From: Kitasatospora sp. NBC_01266
Lineage (GTDB): Bacteria; Actinomycetota; Actinomycetes; Streptomycetales; Streptomycetaceae
Assembly: GCF_036242395.1 (NCBI RefSeq)
Contig: NZ_CP108458.1
Location: forward strand, 7,254,001 to 7,318,000
DNA length: 64,000 bases
Reading direction: 5' to 3'
Part shown: positions 39,014 through 45,801 of the stretch, in pieces
How the letters are laid out: each line of letters starts with the position of its first letter
How positions within the stretch are numbered: position 1 is the first letter of the stretch
Position numbers and translations under genes: made by a program
Notes under the pieces: generated by a model
Seen by the model: only the letters and a program-made list of their open reading frames with translations
What the model was told of the DNA's origin: nothing
Database searches by the model: none

Positions 39014-40303
39014 TCAGACGGATACCGACAACGGGGTCGCCGCCTCGGCGTCCAGCGCCGCCAGCCGCCGCAGGCAGGACCGCCGCTGCACCAGGGAGAG
39101 CCCGGCGACCGCCGTCCCGAGGGTCAGCCAGCCGACCGGTCCGGCCGCCAGCACCACCCCGGACAGCAGCGGCGGTCCGACCGACTTCTGGATCGCCTGC
39201 GACATGCCCGCCACGCCCAGGTAGGAGGCCCGCGCCCCGGTCGGCGCCAGCGACACGGACAACTCCCAGGAGCTGACCGAGCGCATCAGTTCCGCCATCG
39301 TGACCAGCGTCGCCGCGGCCAGCAGCGCCAACGAGCCGGTCCAGGCCCCGCTCCCGGTGCCGAGCGCCAGCACCGCGCAGCAGCTCAGCATCATCAGCCC
39401 CAGCAGCGCCACCGCCCGGGCCGCCCGGCGCGCGCCCTCGGCCCAGGCCGACACCCGCAGTTGCAGGACCACCACCAGCACCGTGTTGATGACCAGGCAG
39501 AGCGGCACGAAGGCGCGCGGCGCCGAGGTGTGGTGCACCAGCCAGAGCGGCAGCCCGACGTTGAGCACCGAGTCGTCCAGGCTCATCGGGATGTCCAGCA
39601 GCACGAAGAGCAGATAGCCCCGGTCCCGCCACGGGCCGGCGGCAGCGGCGGGCGGCTCGCCGCCGGCGGACTCGGCGGTCCGCGCGACGACCCGCTCGCC
39701 CGCGCTCGGCTCCCGGGTGCGCCAGATCAGCGCCGCGGCCACCACGAAGGAGAGCGCGTCGGCCAGGATCAGCACCCGGTAGGCGTCACCGGTCCCGACC
39801 GCCAGGCCGATCGCCGCGACCCCCGCGCCCAGCGCGGTGCCGGCGTTCGCCGAGCTGCGGGAGAGCGCCTGGTAGGTGGCGCGCCGCTGGCCCGCCACCC
39901 GGGTGGCGAAGAGCATCTCCAGCGTCTTGGCCGCCCGCTCGGCCAGGCAGGTGGCGGCGACCGCCGGGAGCAGCGTGTCGAAGCCGGTGCACACCAGCAG
40001 CCCGCCCACGGTCCCCAGTCGCAGCAGGTGGCAGCCGATCAGCAGGCCGCGCACCGGCAGCCGCTCGGCCAGCCGGCCGGCCAGCGGTGGTCCGGCGATG
40101 CCCGCCGCCGCGGCGGCGCCGAGCAGCAGGCCCACCTGCCGGGCGGGCAGGTGGCAGACGAAGGTGAAGTACAGCACCGAGGCCGCGGCCCACACCCCCG
40201 AACCGGTCCGGTCCAGGAACTGCGCCAGCAGCATGATCCGCGCGTCCCGCCCGCCGGGCGGCCGTCGCAGCTGCGCGATCAGTCCGGTGTCGTTCCCCCG
40301 CAT
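39014..40303 (-). CDS. MFS transporter
   Basis: The 429-residue integral membrane protein has about 12 hydrophobic segments and an MFS_1-like layout: LLAQFLDRTGSGVWAAASVLYF at the N-terminus, a GRLAERLPVRGLLIGCH loop, and a central cytoplasmic loop (about 200-225). It is most like single-component exporters of the enterobactin-exporter/macrolide-efflux type, but the substrate is unknown. I chose ATG 40303 (MRGNDTGLIAQLRR); the frame is open much further but without coding support. A MarR-type palindrome lies about 80 bp upstream. Confidence 0.85.
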   Translation of the reverse strand: MRGNDTGLIAQLRRPPGGRDARIMLLAQFLDRTGSGVWAAASVLYFTFVCHLPARQVGLLLGAAAAAGIAGPPLAGRLAERLPVRGLLIGCHLLRLGTVGGLLVCTGFDTLLPAVAATCLAERAAKTLEMLFATRVAGQRRATYQALSRSSANAGTALGAGVAAIGLAVGTGDAYRVLILADALSFVVAAALIWRTREPSAGERVVARTAESAGGEPPAAAAGPWRDRGYLLFVLLDIPMSLDDSVLNVGLPLWLVHHTSAPRAFVPLCLVINTVLVVVLQLRVSAWAEGARRAARAVALLGLMMLSCCAVLALGTGSGAWTGSLALLAAATLVTMAELMRSVSSWELSVSLAPTGARASYLGVAGMSQAIQKSVGPPLLSGVVLAAGPVGWLTLGTAVAGLSLVQRRSCLRRLAALDAEAATPLSVSV

Positions 40304-40379
40304 GCCCTGCCCCCGTTTTCGCTGCTCCGCGCGGTCGCTGATCCGCCGTCGCGGTCCGGCAGTAGCCTGCCGCAGATAA

Positions 40380-40407
40380 ATCTCGACGTCAAGATACTTG
40401 ATGTCGA
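40380..40407 (-). promoter_or_regulatory. MarR-type operator upstream of the MFS gene
   Basis: ATCTCGACGTCAAGAT (40380-40395) is a near-perfect inverted repeat of the ATCTTGA/TCAAGAT type. It overlaps a second, 11-bp inverted repeat with a 3-bp spacer (40383-40407, one mismatch). On the minus strand TTGACG inside it could serve as a -35, with AGGCTA about 18 bp downstream, so a bound repressor would block MFS transcription. Confidence 0.5.
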
Positions 40408-40437
40408 CAGACCTGGCCGGGGCGACCGGCCGACCCG

Positions 40438-40875
40438 TCAGACCCGCCCCTCGATCACCTTCGCCGCCAGTGCCAGCAGCCGCGCCCGCTCGTCCGGCGC
40501 CAGTGGTGCCAGGAGTTCCTCGTTCGCCGCGTCCCCGCGCGCCTGGAGCCGGGCGAGCAGCTCGGCCCCCGCCGGGGCGAGCGCGATCGCGTTCTTCCGG
40601 GCGTCGTGCGGGTCCTTGCCGCGCAGCACCAGGCCCTTGGCCTGGAGGTCGTTGAGGATGCCCACCATGTCCTTGGGGTCGATCCGGACGCTGCGCGACA
40701 GGTCCGCCTGGGCCAGCGGGCCGAACTCGGCCACCGCGCAGAGCACGGCGTGATGGCCCATTCGGCAGCCCTCCTCGGCCAGCGCCTCGGCGACCAGTCG
40801 GTGGGCGAGCGCGCCGGCGCGGCCGAGCAGCCAGCTGGGCAGGGTCTGCAGGTGGGAGAACGGGGCCTCGGTCAT
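40438..40875 (-). CDS. MarR family transcriptional regulator
   Basis: This 145-residue winged-helix protein has the MarR layout: an N-terminal dimerisation helix (SWLLGRAGALAHRLVAEAL), the recognition region AQADLSRSVRIDPKDMVGILNDLQAKGLV, the wing RGKDPHDARKNAIALAPAG with the conserved DxRxx pattern, and a C-terminal helix. ATG 40875 is preceded by AGGATGG, which also contains a TAGGAT -10-like hexamer (40882-40887), so the transcript may be very short-leadered or leaderless. It probably represses itself and the divergent oxidoreductase through the palindromes between them. Confidence 0.92.
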   Translation of the reverse strand: MTEAPFSHLQTLPSWLLGRAGALAHRLVAEALAEEGCRMGHHAVLCAVAEFGPLAQADLSRSVRIDPKDMVGILNDLQAKGLVLRGKDPHDARKNAIALAPAGAELLARLQARGDAANEELLAPLAPDERARLLALAAKVIEGRV

Positions 40876-40891
40876 GGGTCCATCCTAAAGT

Positions 40892-40936
40892 CGTTGGTGG
40901 TCCCAACGGAACCTGTTATCGTTGGTGGCACCAACG
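40892..40936. promoter_or_regulatory. Paired palindromic operators between the MarR gene and the quinone oxidoreductase
   Basis: Two copies of a 17-bp site, CGTTGGTGGTCCCAACG (40892-40908) and CGTTGGTGGCACCAACG (40920-40936), lie 28 bp centre to centre. The second has perfect 8-bp arms with a 1-bp spacer. They fill the 83-bp divergent promoter region, as expected for autoregulated MarR-family genes. Confidence 0.75.
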
Positions 40937-40958
40937 GTTATTGGAGGGGGAGCGCACC

Positions 40959-41891
40959 ATGCGCAAGGTCAGGTTTCACGCGTACGGCAACGCCGACGTC
41001 CTGCGGCTCGACGAGGTCGCCGCGCCGACCCCGGGGCCGGGGGAGGTGCTGGTGGCCACCGAGGCGGTCGGGGTCAGCCTGATGCTGCTGAAGATGCTCG
41101 CGGGGGCCGGCGACACCCCGCTGCCCGGCTCGCCCGGCGGCGGCTTCGTCGGTCGGATCGCCGCGCTCGGGCCGGGGGTGACGGGCTGCCAGGTCGGCGA
41201 CCGGGTCGGCGGCGTCGCCGCCGAGGCCTGTGCCGAGCTGCTGCTCGCCGCGCCCGCCCTGATCACGCCGGTGCCCGAGCAGGTGAGCGCCGCCGACGCG
41301 CTCGGCGTGGTGCACGGCGGCCTGGTGGCGCTGGCGGCACTGCGGGTCGGCGAACTGGCGAAGGGGCAGTCCGTCCTGGTGACCAACGCCGCCGGCGGGG
41401 TGGGGCACCTGATCGTCCAGCTGGCCCGGGAACTCGGCGCGGCCCGGGTGGTGGCCGCGTCCGGCAGCCCGGCGAAGGCCGACTTCCTGCGCTCGCTGGG
41501 CGCCGACGAGGTGGTCGGCTACCAGGCCCTCGACCGCTGTGAACCGGTCGACCTGGTGCTGGAGGGGGCCGGCGGCGAGGTGCTGCCGCGTGCGCTGGCC
41601 GCGCTGCGCCCGTTCGGCCGACTGGTCACGCTGGCCGGCTACGGCGGCACCCTGGACGCCGGCGCCGTGCTCGGGTCGATGACCACGGTCACCGGCCTGT
41701 CGATGGGGCAGCTGGCCCGCCACCGCCCGCAGCTGGTCGAGGAGATCCGGGCGGAGCTGTGGCGGCTGCTGGCCGAGCGGCGGCTGCGCCCGGTCTCGGT
41801 GCTGCTACCGCTGGAGCGGGCGGCCGAGGCCGCGGCGCTGCTGGAGTCGCGGGCCAACCTCGGCAAGGTGGTGCTCAGCGTCGCGTCCTAG
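40959..41891 (+). CDS. Zinc-independent NADPH:quinone oxidoreductase-like protein (MDR family)
   Basis: The 310-residue product belongs to the medium-chain dehydrogenase superfamily: GroES-like N-terminal domain (VRFHAYGNADVLRLDEVAAPTPGPGEVLV) and a Rossmann domain with NAAGGVGHLIVQLARELGAARVV. The Cys/His zinc ligands of alcohol dehydrogenases are absent, so the quinone-oxidoreductase branch is the best assignment. Such enzymes reduce quinones or other electrophiles. ATG 40959 has GGAGGGGG at an ideal distance. It is divergent from the MarR gene, with shared palindromic operators, which suggests induction by a quinone-like or phenolic compound. Confidence 0.88.
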   Translation: MRKVRFHAYGNADVLRLDEVAAPTPGPGEVLVATEAVGVSLMLLKMLAGAGDTPLPGSPGGGFVGRIAALGPGVTGCQVGDRVGGVAAEACAELLLAAPALITPVPEQVSAADALGVVHGGLVALAALRVGELAKGQSVLVTNAAGGVGHLIVQLARELGAARVVAASGSPAKADFLRSLGADEVVGYQALDRCEPVDLVLEGAGGEVLPRALAALRPFGRLVTLAGYGGTLDAGAVLGSMTTVTGLSMGQLARHRPQLVEEIRAELWRLLAERRLRPVSVLLPLERAAEAAALLESRANLGKVVLSVAS

Positions 41892-41900
41892 CCCTCTCGC

Positions 41901-41930
41901 AGTGGCAGTGGCAGTGGCAGTGGCAGTGGC
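41901..41930. repeat. Hexanucleotide tandem repeat (AGTGGC)x5
   Basis: Five perfect copies of AGTGGC, with partial units on both sides, lie in the 43-bp gap between the stops of two convergent genes. Copy-number variation by slippage would not change either protein. Confidence 0.9.
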
Positions 41931-41934
41931 GGCG

Positions 41935-43338
41935 TCACCGGCGCGTCATGGGCGCCAGGTAGACCCGCAGCCGGGTCCGGTGCCACCAGGCGCCGGTGGC
42001 CCGCCGCTCCTGCGGGCTGGTGAACCGGTAGCGGTAGAGCACCGCCCGGACATGGGTCGGCGGCGCGTGCGGGAACGGGTTGTGCCGCAGCAGCCGCAGG
42101 GTCGCCCGGTCGCCCGCCAGCAGCCGCTCGGCGAACGGCCGCAGCCAGGGGCGGGCGTACGCCGGGGAGATCCCGGCGAACCACATCAGCCAGTCCAGCC
42201 GCAGGTGGTAGGGCGCGTACTGGCGCGGCCGCCGCCGCACGTCCCCCGGCTTGCCGCGGAACCCGTACTCGCGCCAGACCGTGGTCGGGGTCAGCCGCTG
42301 CTCGTCGGTGCCCTCGACGACCACCTCGAAGCGGATCCGGTTGATGCTGCCGAAGGCGCCGTAGCTGTTCACCAGGTGCAGCCGGTTGAACGAGTAGTTC
42401 ATCAGCTGGTCGCGCGACAGCAGGTTGCGGGCCGGCCGGTAGCTGAGCCAGAGCACCAGCGCCGTCGCGGCCGACACCAGCACCTCGTACCAGAGCGGTG
42501 CCCGCGCGGTGGCCAGCCGCCCGGAGCCGGGCAGCCGCAGCGCGCCGAAGGCCAGCGCGATGGTCAGCCAGTTGAGCCAGGCGAAGTTGCCGGAGGCGAC
42601 CAGCCAGAGCTGGGTGAGCACCATCGCGCCCGCCGCCCAGGAGGCGACCGGCTGCGGGGCGAAGAGCAGCACCGGCAGGCCCAGCTGGGCGAGGTGGTTG
42701 GCGGCCACCTCCGCGCGGTGCAGCGGCATCGGCAGGTGGTGGAAGTACCAGCTCAGCGGGCCGGGCATCGGCTGGGTCTCGTGGTGGTACCGCAGACAGG
42801 TCAGGTCCCGCCAGCAGCGGTCGCCGCGCAGCTTGATCAGCCCGGCCCCGAACTCCACCCGGAAGAGCAGCCAGCGGACCAGGAAGAGCACCAGCACCGG
42901 GGGAGCGACCGTGGCGTTGCCCAGGAAGACCGCCAGGAACCCGGCCTCCAGCAGCAGCGATTCCCAGCCGAAGGAGTACCAGGTCTGCCCGACGTTGACG
43001 ATCGACAGGTAGAGCAGCCAGAGCAGGGCCCAGAGCAGCATCGAGCCCCAGAGCGGGACCAGGTCCGCCAGTCCCGCCGCGACCGCCGCCGCGAGCGCCG
43101 CCCCGCCCCAGGCGAGCAGGGCGAAGGCGCGGTCGCTGTAGCCCAGCCGGAACAGCGTCGGCGCCTCCCAGAAGGTCCGGTGGCGCAGATAGCGCGGCAC
43201 CGGCAGCATCCCGTGCTCGCCGATCAGGGGCCGGAACTGCCGGGCCGCCGCGAGGAAGGCGACCAGGTAGACGCCGGCCAGCAGCCGCAGCAGCACCAGC
43301 CGGCTGAGCGCGTACCCGGGCGCCGTGAACCACTCCAC
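41935..43338 (-). CDS. Lipase maturation factor family membrane protein
   Basis: The 467-residue protein has about nine membrane segments in its first 300 residues and a hydrophilic C-terminal domain with the family pattern RLHLVNSYGAFGSINRIRFEVVVEGTDE and YAPYHLRLDWLMWFAG, typical of LMF1-like proteins. In vertebrates LMF1 helps lipases fold in the ER; the bacterial role is unknown. The start is GTG 43338 (VEWFTAPGYALSRLVLLRLL), the usual N-terminus; the frame is open much further upstream across other genes. The ribosome binding site is weak. It is divergent from the M24 gene. Confidence 0.87.
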   Translation of the reverse strand: MEWFTAPGYALSRLVLLRLLAGVYLVAFLAAARQFRPLIGEHGMLPVPRYLRHRTFWEAPTLFRLGYSDRAFALLAWGGAALAAAVAAGLADLVPLWGSMLLWALLWLLYLSIVNVGQTWYSFGWESLLLEAGFLAVFLGNATVAPPVLVLFLVRWLLFRVEFGAGLIKLRGDRCWRDLTCLRYHHETQPMPGPLSWYFHHLPMPLHRAEVAANHLAQLGLPVLLFAPQPVASWAAGAMVLTQLWLVASGNFAWLNWLTIALAFGALRLPGSGRLATARAPLWYEVLVSAATALVLWLSYRPARNLLSRDQLMNYSFNRLHLVNSYGAFGSINRIRFEVVVEGTDEQRLTPTTVWREYGFRGKPGDVRRRPRQYAPYHLRLDWLMWFAGISPAYARPWLRPFAERLLAGDRATLRLLRHNPFPHAPPTHVRAVLYRYRFTSPQERRATGAWWHRTRLRVYLAPMTRR

Positions 43339-43442
43339 CCGTCCATCTGACCAGAGGCGCGGCCCACCGCGCGGTACCAGCGCGCCGACCGGCCGCCACG
43401 CCGCCCGGCCCAGCACAACGGGCGCCCCGGCGCCCGGCTGCC

Positions 43443-43448
43443 TAGGCT
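43443..43448 (+). promoter_or_regulatory. -10 element placed for a leaderless M24-peptidase transcript
   Basis: TAGGCT ends 7 bp before ATG 43456, the distance expected between a -10 element and +1, and no ribosome binding site is present. The same hexamer lies just before rarA. Confidence 0.5.
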
Positions 43449-43455
43449 TCCCTAT

Positions 43456-44562
43456 ATGTCTGATGCGTACGCGGCCCGCCGGGAACGGCTGAGCGAGTAC
43501 TGCAGCGCGGGTGGCGCGGACGCGGCGCTGATCACCAAGGCCGCCAACGTCCGGTACCTCACCGGCTGCGCCCCGTGCGGCGCGACCCTGCTGCTCACCC
43601 GCGACCGCGCGCTGCTCGCGCTGCCCGCCGAGCTGCCCCCCGACGACACCGGCGAGCGCCCCTACGCCGCCGAGCTGCCGCACCTGGTGGCCGGGCCCGA
43701 CCAGGACACCGCCGAGACCGCCGCCGAGGCCGCCGCGGGCCTGGGAGTGGCCGATCTGCTGGTGGAGGAGCACGACCTGACGGTCAGCCGGCACCGGGCG
43801 ATCGCCGAGCGGGTCGCGGGTGCCCGGCTGGCCGACCTGCACCAGGCGGTCGAGCGGCTGCGGGTGGTCAAGGACGAGCAGGAGATCGCCGAGCTGCGGA
43901 TCGCCGCCGAGATCGGCGACCAGGCGCTCGGCGAACTGCTGGAGTCGATCCTGGTCGGCCGCACCGAACGGCACCTGGCGATGGAGCTGGAGCGCCGGAT
44001 GATCGACCACGGCGCGGACCGGGCGGGCTACCCCGTCTCGGTGGGCACCGGCAGCCACTCGGGCCGCAGCGCCCACCAGCCGACCGACCGCCGGGTCGAG
44101 GAGGGCGACTTCCTGACCGTCTCGCTCGGCGCCCAGTACCGGGGCTACTCGGTCTGCACCACCCGCACCTTCGTGATCGGCGCGGCCCCGGCGGCCTGGC
44201 AGGTCGAGCTGCACCGGCTGGTCTTCGAGGCCCAGCGGGCCGGGCGCGAGGCGCTCCAGCCGGGCGCGCCGGGCAGCGCGCCGGACCGGGCGGCCCGCGC
44301 GGTGCTGCTGGCCGGAGGGCATCAGGAGGAGCTGCCCAGACCGTTCGGGCACGGCGTGGGGCTGGAGGTACGGGAGGCGCCGCAGCTGGGACCCGCCGAG
44401 GTGGGTAAACTGGACAATCGCGTGCCGGTCACCGTCGGTCCAGGGGTACACCTCCCGGGCCGTGGCGGGGTCCGGATCGAGGACACGCTCGTGGTGCGCC
44501 CCCTCGAAGAGGGCGGTCCCGAGCTGCTCACCATCACTACCAAGGAGCTCCTCGCCCTGTGA
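43456..44562 (+). CDS. M24 peptidase (Xaa-Pro aminopeptidase)-like protein with a degraded metal site
   Basis: The 368-residue product has the creatinase-like N-terminal domain (about 1-130) and the pita-bread M24 domain. Alignment by eye with Xaa-Pro dipeptidases shows three of the five metal ligands replaced: the first Asp (in the usual xDxG) is Ser at about 223, the second (usual SDxTRT) is Cys at about 234, and the Glu of TxEPG is Gly at about 328. The ligand His (about 299, GHGVGLE) and the Glu of RIED (about 342) remain, and the substrate His of HEAP is Arg. Metallopeptidase activity is therefore doubtful. It lies directly upstream of efp. Confidence 0.85.
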   Translation: MSDAYAARRERLSEYCSAGGADAALITKAANVRYLTGCAPCGATLLLTRDRALLALPAELPPDDTGERPYAAELPHLVAGPDQDTAETAAEAAAGLGVADLLVEEHDLTVSRHRAIAERVAGARLADLHQAVERLRVVKDEQEIAELRIAAEIGDQALGELLESILVGRTERHLAMELERRMIDHGADRAGYPVSVGTGSHSGRSAHQPTDRRVEEGDFLTVSLGAQYRGYSVCTTRTFVIGAAPAAWQVELHRLVFEAQRAGREALQPGAPGSAPDRAARAVLLAGGHQEELPRPFGHGVGLEVREAPQLGPAEVGKLDNRVPVTVGPGVHLPGRGGVRIEDTLVVRPLEEGGPELLTITTKELLAL

Positions 44563-44632
44563 CCACCGTCGTGGTGGAGGCAGGCGCGCATCCCTTGGTT
44601 CCTTGACAGCTATATCAGGAGTAAGTGCGCCC

Positions 44633-45199
44633 GTGGCTTCCACGAACGATCTCAAGAACGGCATGGTCCTCAAGCTCGACAATGACCAGCTCTGGTCCGT
44701 TGTCGAGTTCCAGCACGTCAAGCCGGGCAAGGGCCCCGCCTTCGTGCGCACCAAGCTCAAGCACGTGCTGAGCGGCAAGGTCGTCGACAAGACGTTCAAC
44801 GCGGGTACCAAGGTCGAGACCGCGAACGTCGACAAGCGCGGCATGCAGTTCTCGTACAAGGACGGCGAGCAGTTCGTGTTCATGGACATGGACACCTACG
44901 ACCAGCTGATGATCGGCCCCGAGGTCGTCGGCGACGCCGCCAAGTACCTGCTGGAGGGCTTCGAGGCCCTGGTCGCCGTGTACGAGGGCGCCCCGCTCTA
45001 CATCGAGCTGCCGGCCGCCGTCGAGCTGGTCATCGAGTTCACCGAGCCCGGCCTGCAGGGCGACCGCTCCACCGGTGGCAGCAAGCCCGCCCGCCTGGAG
45101 ACCGGTGCCGAGATCCAGGTCCCGCTCTTCATCAACCAGGGCGAGAAGATCAAGGTCGACACCCGCGACGGCGGCTACCTCGGCCGGGTGAACAAGTAA
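44633..45199 (+). CDS. efp: Translation elongation factor P
   Basis: EF-P binds between the ribosomal P and E sites and relieves stalling at polyproline. The 188-residue product has the three OB-like domains, LKNGMVLKLDNDQLWSVVEF at the N-terminus and the tip loop KPGKGPAFVRTKLK with Lys at about 33. The PGKGP loop matches the actinobacterial subgroup reported to work without lysine modification, and I see no epmA, epmB or ymfI-like gene nearby. GTG 44633 has AGGAG about 10 bp upstream. nusB follows after 2 bp. Confidence 0.97.
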   Translation: MASTNDLKNGMVLKLDNDQLWSVVEFQHVKPGKGPAFVRTKLKHVLSGKVVDKTFNAGTKVETANVDKRGMQFSYKDGEQFVFMDMDTYDQLMIGPEVVGDAAKYLLEGFEALVAVYEGAPLYIELPAAVELVIEFTEPGLQGDRSTGGSKPARLETGAEIQVPLFINQGEKIKVDTRDGGYLGRVNK

Positions 45200-45201
45200 C
45201 C

Positions 45202-45642
45202 GTGGCGTCCGCACGCACCAAGGCGCGTACGCACGCCTTCCAGATCCTCTTCGAGGCCGACGGCCGAGGCGTCGACCCGCTCTCGGTGCTCGCCGGCTGG
45301 GTCGCCCGGGCCCGGGAGCCCAAGCCGGACGAGGGTGTGCCGCAGGTCGGCGAGTACACCATGCAGCTGGTCGAGGGCTATGTGAAGCACGCCCGCCGGA
45401 TCGACGAGCTGATCTCGACCTACGCGGTCGGCTGGACGCTCGACCGGATGCCGGTCGTGGACCGCAACGTCCTGCGGCTCGGCGCCTACGAGCTGATCTG
45501 GGAGGACGGCGTCCCGGACGCGGTCGTCCTGGACGAGGCGGTGGAGATCGCCAAGGAGTTCTCCACGGACGACTCGCCGGCCTTCGTGAACGGGATGCTG
45601 GCCCGTTTCATGGAGCTCAAGCCGACGATCCGCCGGGACTAG
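45202..45642 (+). CDS. nusB: Transcription antitermination factor NusB
   Basis: NusB binds boxA RNA with NusE (S10) during rRNA antitermination. The 146-residue helical protein has the N-terminal ASARTKARTHAFQILFEAD, then YAVGWTLDRMPVVDRNVLRLGAYEL and DEAVEIAKEFSTDDSPAFVNGML, the family signatures. GTG 45202 lies 2 bp after the efp stop, and GAGAAG-type sequence within the efp end may serve as ribosome binding site. Two hairpins follow the stop. Confidence 0.96.
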   Translation: MASARTKARTHAFQILFEADGRGVDPLSVLAGWVARAREPKPDEGVPQVGEYTMQLVEGYVKHARRIDELISTYAVGWTLDRMPVVDRNVLRLGAYELIWEDGVPDAVVLDEAVEIAKEFSTDDSPAFVNGMLARFMELKPTIRRD

Positions 45643-45646
45643 GCCT

Positions 45647-45750
45647 GGCGGGTCGCCTCCCCACTCCGGTGGGGGACCGCCCGCCGGGTTGAACCCGCGC
45701 AGCGCTCCAGCGCCCTTCGATGGCCGTCGGACCTTCCGGTCCGGCGGCCA
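45647..45750 (+). terminator. Two hairpins terminating the efp-nusB transcript
   Basis: The first is centred on CCCCAC-TCCG-GTGGGG (45659-45674), with outer GGTC/GACC pairing. The second is a 13-bp stem (45721-45733 with 45738-45750, one G-T pair) closing on TTCC. Together they insulate efp-nusB from the thioesterase gene. Confidence 0.75.
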
Positions 45751-45765
45751 TCGCGCGTATGTTGT

Positions 45766-45777
45766 TACTGACCAGTA
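45766..45777 (+). promoter_or_regulatory. Candidate operator of the thioesterase gene
   Basis: TACTG-AC-CAGTA is a perfect 5-bp-arm inverted repeat, 25 bp before the start codon and close to where the -10 should lie. The TTACTxACCAGTA pattern resembles operators of TetR-type regulators of acyl-CoA metabolism; the link is inference. Confidence 0.35.
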
Positions 45778-45801
45778 GCTCATCCGAAGGGCGTCTCTCC
45801 C

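Noticed and set aside
41902..43350. A 482-codon plus-strand frame opposite the lipase maturation factor gene
   Set aside because: The minus-strand frame has membrane segments and LMF1-like motifs. The plus-strand translation is a hydrophilic Gln/Arg/Pro-rich shadow.
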